The notes under the pieces are model-generated. The model was not told the origin of the DNA and searched no databases. It saw nothing but the letters and a program-made list of their open reading frames with translations. 64,000 bases of DNA from Pseudoclavibacter sp. 13-3 (GTDB lineage: Bacteria; Actinomycetota; Actinomycetes; Actinomycetales; Microbacteriaceae): contig NZ_JAJOZT010000002.1 of NCBI RefSeq assembly GCF_021168475.1, positions 310,001 through 374,000 on the forward strand. The letters are read 5' to 3'. The position numbers and the translations under genes are program-made. Shown here in pieces: positions 59,204 through 64,000 of this stretch (position 1 is the first letter of the stretch; each line of letters opens with the position of its first letter).

Positions 59204-60113
59204 GAGCCTCTTCTGGATCGGCCGCTACGTCGAACGCTCCGACGGCACCGCGCGTCTGCTCGACGTGCACCTGCAGCTGCTGCTCGAAGACCCCTGGGTC
59301 GAGGAGTCGAACGCGTGCCAGGCGCTGCTCGGGGTGATGGGCAGCGCGCCGAAGACGTTCAGCCGGCTCTGCCGTGCCGATGTGCTGCGGCTGCTCGGCA
59401 CCGATCGCACGCAGCCCTCGTCGATCGCGACGTCGCTGTGGGCGGCTCGTGAGAACGCCCGCGGCGCTCGTGACGTGCTGCCGAGCGAACTCTGGGAGGC
59501 GCTGAACATGACCGTCAAACGCCTGCCCCGACAGGTGCAGCAGGAGCGATCGCACGAGTACTTCAGACTTGTGCGCGAACGGGCGGCGCTGGTCTTCGGC
59601 ATCATCGACTCGAACATCAGCCGTGATGACGCCTGGCGTCTGATCACGTTGGGACGCTGCCTCGAACACGTCGATATGACGGCGCGCCTGCTCGCGACCC
59701 GCTCGCTGACCGAGGCCAGCGGGCCGTCGTGGTCGACCATTCTGCGTTCGTGCGGCGGGTTCGAGGCGTTCCAGCACACGTATCGCGGGCGGGCCAGCAG
59801 CCGTCATGCGATCGAGTTCCTGCTGCTCGACCTGCTCTTTCCTCGGTCGATGACCTACTCGCTCAACCGTGCCGTCGACTGCCTGCGCGGGCTTGACCCG
59901 ATGCAGTCCCGGGTCTCGGTCGGTGTCGACGCTCTGCGCATGCTCGGTCGGGTGCGCAGCCAGCTGGAGTACACTCCCGTCGAGACGCTGCAGGACGACC
60001 TGCCGCGGTACATGGCCACGGTGCAGTCTGCTGTGCAAGATGCGGCCGAGGGTATTCGCGACCGATTCTTCCCAGTCAACCCGGATCCGACCTGGATCGG
60101 AGAGAACGTATGA
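59184..60113 (+). CDS. Alpha-E domain protein (DUF403)
   Basis: 309 aa, all-helical. MLSRIAESLFWIGRYVERSDGTARLLDVH is the defining N-terminus, with NARGARDVLPSELWEALN and a conserved Glu/Arg/His core (LGRCLEHVDMTARLL). Family members nearly always sit beside permuted ATP-grasp and transglutaminase-like genes; biochemical role unproven. It overlaps the upstream gene by 20 bp and the downstream gene by 4 bp. Confidence 0.94.
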   Translation: MLSRIAESLFWIGRYVERSDGTARLLDVHLQLLLEDPWVEESNACQALLGVMGSAPKTFSRLCRADVLRLLGTDRTQPSSIATSLWAARENARGARDVLPSELWEALNMTVKRLPRQVQQERSHEYFRLVRERAALVFGIIDSNISRDDAWRLITLGRCLEHVDMTARLLATRSLTEASGPSWSTILRSCGGFEAFQHTYRGRASSRHAIEFLLLDLLFPRSMTYSLNRAVDCLRGLDPMQSRVSVGVDALRMLGRVRSQLEYTPVETLQDDLPRYMATVQSAVQDAAEGIRDRFFPVNPDPTWIGENV

Positions 60114-60955
60114 AGCGTCTGCGCATCGAACATCGCACCGGCTACACCTATGACGGCCCGGCCGTCGCCTCGTACAACGAGGCCCGCATGCTGCCGGCGA
60201 GCGGCAGGTCGCAGCTGGTGATCAGCTCCGACCTGACCGTCTCACAGGCCACGTCGCAGTTCGGCTACGTCGACTACTTCGGCACCAAGGTGTCGAGCTT
60301 CGACGTGCTGGGCCCCCACGACGAGCTGACCTTGGTCGCAACCAGTCTGGTCGAGGTGCGACCGCACTCCGACGGGCCGGGCGGTGCCACCTGGGAGCAG
60401 CTGGCCGAGCACCGCAATGACACGATCGCCCTGAGCGAGCAGCTGCAGCAGACCGGTCGCACGCGACCCCCGACCGAGGTGACGCGGCTGGCACGGCAAG
60501 CCGTCGACCAGACCGACACTCCCGCTGGTGCCGCAGTCAGCATCCTCAACACGGTCGGCGAGTCGATCGAATACGTGCAGGGTGTGACAGGCGTGACCAC
60601 GAGCGCGGCCCAGGCGTGGGAGAAACGAAAGGGGGTCTGCCAGGACATCGCCCACATCGCGCTGGGCGCACTGCGAGCGGTGGGCATTCCCGCCCGGTAC
60701 GTCTCTGGCTACCTGCATCCGCGGCCGGATGCCGTCATCGGTGACGAGGTCGCCGGCGAGTCACATGCATGGTTGGAATGGTGGGACGGGGACTGGCACG
60801 GCTACGACCCGACCAACCACACCGAGATCACCGATCGGCACGTGCAGGTGGGTCGCGGTCGCGATTACGGCGATGTGCCGCCGCTGCGCGGCGTCTACTC
60901 GGGCGAGGGCGCATCGCACCTGTTCGTCTCGGTGCACATCACCCGTGAGGCGTGA
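60110..60955 (+). CDS. Transglutaminase-like cysteine peptidase
   Basis: 281 aa. N-terminal beta domain (RLRIEHRTGYTYDGPAVASYNE) typical of bacterial transglutaminase N-domains, then the core with catalytic triad C177 (KGVCQDIAH), H219 (ESHAWLEWW) and D233 (YDPTN). No signal peptide, so cytoplasmic. Probably a peptidase or amide-bond enzyme acting on the product of the ATP-grasp partner. The start overlaps the alpha-E stop by 4 bp (ATGA). Confidence 0.94.
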   Translation: MKRLRIEHRTGYTYDGPAVASYNEARMLPASGRSQLVISSDLTVSQATSQFGYVDYFGTKVSSFDVLGPHDELTLVATSLVEVRPHSDGPGGATWEQLAEHRNDTIALSEQLQQTGRTRPPTEVTRLARQAVDQTDTPAGAAVSILNTVGESIEYVQGVTGVTTSAAQAWEKRKGVCQDIAHIALGALRAVGIPARYVSGYLHPRPDAVIGDEVAGESHAWLEWWDGDWHGYDPTNHTEITDRHVQVGRGRDYGDVPPLRGVYSGEGASHLFVSVHITREA

Positions 60956-61128
60956 GCTGACGCGGCGTCTTCGTGACGCTGTGTGACGGCTTCTGACACT
61001 CCGTTACCGCGAGGCATCGGCCGACTGGGTGAGGGCTCTACGCTGACCAGCACGAACGCAGCCCGGCAGACCGGCCGACACCAAGACCTGGTCTCAGAAG
61101 TGCGGCGTCGAGCCAGGAGGCCACGATC

Positions 61129-61346
61129 ATGAGTCAACCCCGCCAGATGCAGATCAGCGTCGCACCTGAGGGTGCCGGCTGGCACCCAGCAGCATCGCGT
61201 GAGCCGAGCGCACACCCGAGCAGGCTCTTCGACGCCCGATAGCGGCTCGATTTGGTGCGCATCGCGCAGCATGGCGTGCTCGACTTCGTCACGATCGAGA
61301 ATTCACCCGTTCTGCAGCCGTCTGACGGCGGCCAATGCCACTGAGG
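61129..61346 (+). pseudogene. Remnant of a luciferase-like FMN-dependent monooxygenase
   Basis: A good ribosome site (CCAGGAGG) leads to ATG 61129 and about 37 residues MSQPRQMQISVAPEGAGWHP..., then an in-frame TAG at 61240-61242. The same frame continues RLDLVRIAQHGVLDFVTIEN with a second stop near 61344. Both stretches match the N-terminal region of NtaA/SnaA-type luciferase-like monooxygenases as I recall them; the remaining 300 or so residues are missing. The 451-bp gap between the transglutaminase and aminotransferase genes contains nothing else recognisable apart from a possible -10 TACGCT upstream. Confidence 0.7.
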
Positions 61347-61406
61347 CCTTCGGGTCAAGACGCGCACCACCCCAGACGAACTCGATCTGAGACGAACAGA
61401 GGAAGC

Positions 61407-62618
61407 ATGACCAGCACAGATATCGATGCCGTCGCGGCGCCCACTGCGCGACTGCTGCAGGAGCTCACCCAGACGACGGGGTTCAGCGATGCGACGCTCG
61501 TCGCGTCGGCGCCCGACACCATTCGCCTGCTCGCCGGCGTTCCCGATCGCAGCGCTCTGCCGACCGACGCGTTCGCTCGTGCCTACGGCAGGCTGCAGCA
61601 CGACCCCGATCGGTTGATCGAGGGCTTCCAGTATTCGAACGCGCAGGGCATTCCTGAGCTGCGGGAATGGATCGCCACACGCGAAGGCGTCAGCGCCGAT
61701 CGCATCCTCGTCACTGCGGGCGGGCAGCATGGACTCTCACTGGTGGTGCGCGCGTTCGTCGACGAGGGAGACCTCGTCGCGGTGGACAACCCAATCTGGC
61801 CGCTGTTCCTCGGCATCCTCGAGCTGAAGAGCAGAAACATCCTGCCCATTCCCGTCGAGGCCGACGGGATCGACGTCAGCGCGCTGGAGCAGCAGCTCCG
61901 GGCCGGCAGACGCATCCGCGCGCTCTATACCGTTCCCGACTTCCACAACCCGACGCAGGGCAGCCTCTCTGAAGAGAAGCGCCGGCACCTCGTGCGCCTC
62001 GCAGACGAGTACGGCTTCTGGCTGATCGCCGACAACCCCTACCGCGAGCTGCACTTCGGCGAGCGGGGACTCGACACCTCTGTCTTCCACGAAAGCCCCA
62101 ACACCGTGCACGTCAACACCTTCTCGAAGACGCTCGGCCCGGGCCTCAGACTCGGCTGGATCGTGCTGCCCGAGCGCACGGTCGCCGACGTGGTACGGCT
62201 GCGCAACAGGAACGACTCGCAGACGTCGACGCTGACCCAGACCCTGGTCGCCGAGGTGCTCAACGGCGAACCGGCCTTCTTCGATGACAACCTCGTGCGG
62301 GCGCGATCGCTCTACAGGAGCCGAGCCGAAGGCCTCGTCGCCGCGCTCGACCGGCATCTGCCGGGAGCCTTCGAGACCACCGTGCCGAGCGGCGGCTACT
62401 TCTTGTGGGCTCGTCTGGCAGATGACTCGGCCGACTGGCAGGAGCTCTATGCGCGCGCCGCTGAGCACGGGCTGAGCTATCAGCCGGGCGCGTTCTTCGC
62501 ATCCGGCCCCGGCACCGACGCCGACCGACACCTCCGCCTGGCGTACGGAGACAACACCGTCGAGCGCATCGACGAGGGCGTCGAACGACTTGCCGCTGCG
62601 TATCACTCGCTCTCATAG
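61407..62618 (+). CDS. PLP-dependent aminotransferase class I/II (2-aminoadipate transaminase/MocR-like)
   Basis: 403 aa fold-type I enzyme. Cofactor Lys241 in NTFSKTLGPGLRLGW; TAGGQHGLSLVVRAFVDEGD, YTVPDFHNPTQGSLS and IADNPYREL are typical of the LysN/MocR aminotransferase branch. There is no GntR DNA-binding domain, so it is a stand-alone enzyme. RBS AGAGGAAG precedes ATG 61407. It is 50 bp upstream of an FAD-linked oxidase on the same strand, so the pair may convert an amino acid and its 2-hydroxy/2-oxo acid. Substrate not assignable. Confidence 0.9.
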   Translation: MTSTDIDAVAAPTARLLQELTQTTGFSDATLVASAPDTIRLLAGVPDRSALPTDAFARAYGRLQHDPDRLIEGFQYSNAQGIPELREWIATREGVSADRILVTAGGQHGLSLVVRAFVDEGDLVAVDNPIWPLFLGILELKSRNILPIPVEADGIDVSALEQQLRAGRRIRALYTVPDFHNPTQGSLSEEKRRHLVRLADEYGFWLIADNPYRELHFGERGLDTSVFHESPNTVHVNTFSKTLGPGLRLGWIVLPERTVADVVRLRNRNDSQTSTLTQTLVAEVLNGEPAFFDDNLVRARSLYRSRAEGLVAALDRHLPGAFETTVPSGGYFLWARLADDSADWQELYARAAEHGLSYQPGAFFASGPGTDADRHLRLAYGDNTVERIDEGVERLAAAYHSLS

Positions 62619-62668
62619 GCGTCTGTGACGGGCATGCACACATCCAGACACGAGAAGGCCGGGCCATC

Positions 62669-64000
62669 ATGACTCTCGCACCATCCACGCTGACCACCAT
62701 CCAGGCGCTCATCGACGACCTCGTCGCGAATCATCCGCAGATCGAGCTGCTTGTCGACGCCGAGCAGACGGCGGCCTATGCGGGGGACTACTCCTGGCGA
62801 TCGCCTGGCGACTGGCAGCCTGCGGCCCCGGGGCCGACAGTGGCGCTTCCCGCGACAGTCGAGCAGGTGCAGGATGTAGTCAGGACCGCTGCGCGCCACG
62901 GCGTCTCGATCGTGCCCCGCGGCGCCGGGTCGGGACTGTCGGGCGGGGCGACGCCGGATGCCGGGCAGCTGGTCGTCGCCACCGATCGGCTGAACCGAGT
63001 GGTCGAGGTCGCGCCACTCGACCAAGTCGTGGTCGTCGAACCCGGCGTCGTCAACGCGCGGCTCAACGAGCAGCTCGAGCAGTACGGACTGTTCTACGCT
63101 CCAGACCCTGCGAGCTTCGAGATCTCGGCGATCGGCGGCAACATCGCGACCAACGCCGGTGGTCTGCGCTGCGCCAAATACGGCGTCACCGGAGATTCAG
63201 TCCTGGCTCTCGACGTGGTGCTGGCCGACGGCTCGCTCGTGCACATCGGGCACCGGTCGATCAAGGGCGTCTCGGGGCTCGACCTCGTGTCACTCTTCGT
63301 CGGGTCGGAGGGCATTCTCGGCATCGTCGTCGGGGCGACACTGCGGCTGCGCAAGATTCCCCTCGAACGGCGAACGCTGACGGCGTTCTTCGACTCGACC
63401 GAGGCCGGCACCCGGGGGCTTGACGCGATCACACGTTCGCCGGTCGAACCCGCAGTCGTCGAGTTCTTCGATCAGCCGACGCTCGAGAACATCGACGAGT
63501 TCAGCGGCTCCGCGCTGCGCACGAGAGGCGCGTCGCTCATCCTCATCGAACTCGACGGTTATGGAATCGACGATCAGACGCGTGACCTCACCCGACATCT
63601 TCGCGCGGCGGGGGCCGTCGTCGCCGTCGAGGCCGAGGAGGCGGCGGAGCGCCTGTGGCAGCTGCGCCGCAGCGGGCGAGGGCAGGTCGAAGACCTCTGG
63701 ACCATCGGCGAGGACATCGCTGTGCCGAAGTCGCGGATTCCCGACATCTACGCCTCGTTCGCAGGTATCGGCCGCCAGTACGGCGTGAAGATCTCAGCCG
63801 TCTCGCATGCCGGTGACGGCAACCTGCATCCGCAGATCTCGCGGGTGCGGCTGCCCGGAGAGACCGAGCTGCCCCAGGAGGTGTCTGCCGCAGCCACCGC
63901 ACTGGTGCAGCGTGCACTGGATCTCGGCGGAACGGTCTCGGGAGAACACGGCATCGGAACAGCCAAGCTGGAGTGGTTGCGGCTCGAACTCTCTGATCGG
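62669..64000 (+). CDS. FAD-binding oxidase, GlcD/D-lactate dehydrogenase type (partial)
   Basis: About 444 residues before the window ends with the frame still open. Begins MTLAPSTLTTIQALIDDLVA at ATG 62669. The FAD_binding_4 (PCMH) domain shows VPRGAGSGLSGGATPD, the phosphate loop FEISAIGGNIATNAGGLRCAKYG and VGSEGILGIVVGATLRL. The FAD-oxidase C domain shows SHAGDGNLHPQI and SGEHGIGTAKLEWL, with His/Glu metal or substrate ligands. The family oxidises 2-hydroxy acids such as glycolate or D-lactate. Follows the aminotransferase by 50 bp. Confidence 0.94.
   Translation, partial: MTLAPSTLTTIQALIDDLVANHPQIELLVDAEQTAAYAGDYSWRSPGDWQPAAPGPTVALPATVEQVQDVVRTAARHGVSIVPRGAGSGLSGGATPDAGQLVVATDRLNRVVEVAPLDQVVVVEPGVVNARLNEQLEQYGLFYAPDPASFEISAIGGNIATNAGGLRCAKYGVTGDSVLALDVVLADGSLVHIGHRSIKGVSGLDLVSLFVGSEGILGIVVGATLRLRKIPLERRTLTAFFDSTEAGTRGLDAITRSPVEPAVVEFFDQPTLENIDEFSGSALRTRGASLILIELDGYGIDDQTRDLTRHLRAAGAVVAVEAEEAAERLWQLRRSGRGQVEDLWTIGEDIAVPKSRIPDIYASFAGIGRQYGVKISAVSHAGDGNLHPQISRVRLPGETELPQEVSAAATALVQRALDLGGTVSGEHGIGTAKLEWLRLELSDR

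Overview
The window is high-GC, densely coded bacterial chromosome from an actinobacterium, most likely order Micrococcales (family not resolved). Support: a DUF2510 membrane protein, an HspR/HAIR-controlled dnaK operon, two surface proteins ending in the LAxTG-type sorting signal of class E sortases, Mqo, a D-aspartate-ligase-like ATP-grasp protein (interpeptide-bridge synthesis is common in Micrococcales), and many start codons lying 6-7 nt after a TAnnnT -10 box, which points to leaderless transcripts. No phage, insertion sequence or CRISPR array was seen.

Layout. 1-8.4 kb: sulfur and methionine metabolism (3' end of metE, metX, cysK, cysE) mixed with a DUF2510 protein, a LapA-like protein, a GT87 glycosyltransferase, an SDR and ung. 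8.4-15.4 kb: D-Asp-ligase-like ATP-grasp enzyme, acyl-CoA thioesterase, 3-hydroxyisobutyryl-CoA hydrolase-like protein, a single-chain ECF transporter (ATPase-ATPase-T fusion), dcd and a small acidic protein. 15.6-24.4 kb, minus strand: MFS exporter, mqo, asd-lysC, recR, dnaX and the SRP RNA gene. 24.6-33.9 kb: one 9.2-kb gene for a 3065-aa DUF11-repeat wall-anchored protein, followed by tRNA-Ser(GGA). 34.2-41.6 kb: gpx and recQ (minus), then a 1531-aa VWA/DUF11 surface protein. 41.6-44.8 kb: an RluA-type pseudouridine synthase and an AbiEi-DUF559 protein, with related inverted-repeat clusters upstream of each and a G-rich tandem repeat. 44.8-48.9 kb: dnaK-grpE-dnaJ-hspR behind two HAIR operators. 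49-54.6 kb: ThrE-like exporter and a MacAB-like exporter operon with an OB-fold-like membrane-anchored protein. 54.7-64 kb: a hypothetical protein, CYTH-CHAD protein, a three-gene ATP-grasp/alpha-E/transglutaminase operon, a decayed luciferase-like monooxygenase, a PLP aminotransferase and a truncated FAD oxidase running off the end.

Functional links: metX, asd, lysC and metE belong to the aspartate-to-methionine route and cysE/cysK supply cysteine. DnaX, RecR, RecQ, Ung and Dcd serve replication, repair and nucleotide hygiene. The most unusual items are the two giant LARTG surface proteins with no sortase in view, the ATP-grasp/alpha-E/transglutaminase operon of unknown product, the fused ECF transporter, and the paired inverted-repeat elements around 41.7 and 44.2 kb.
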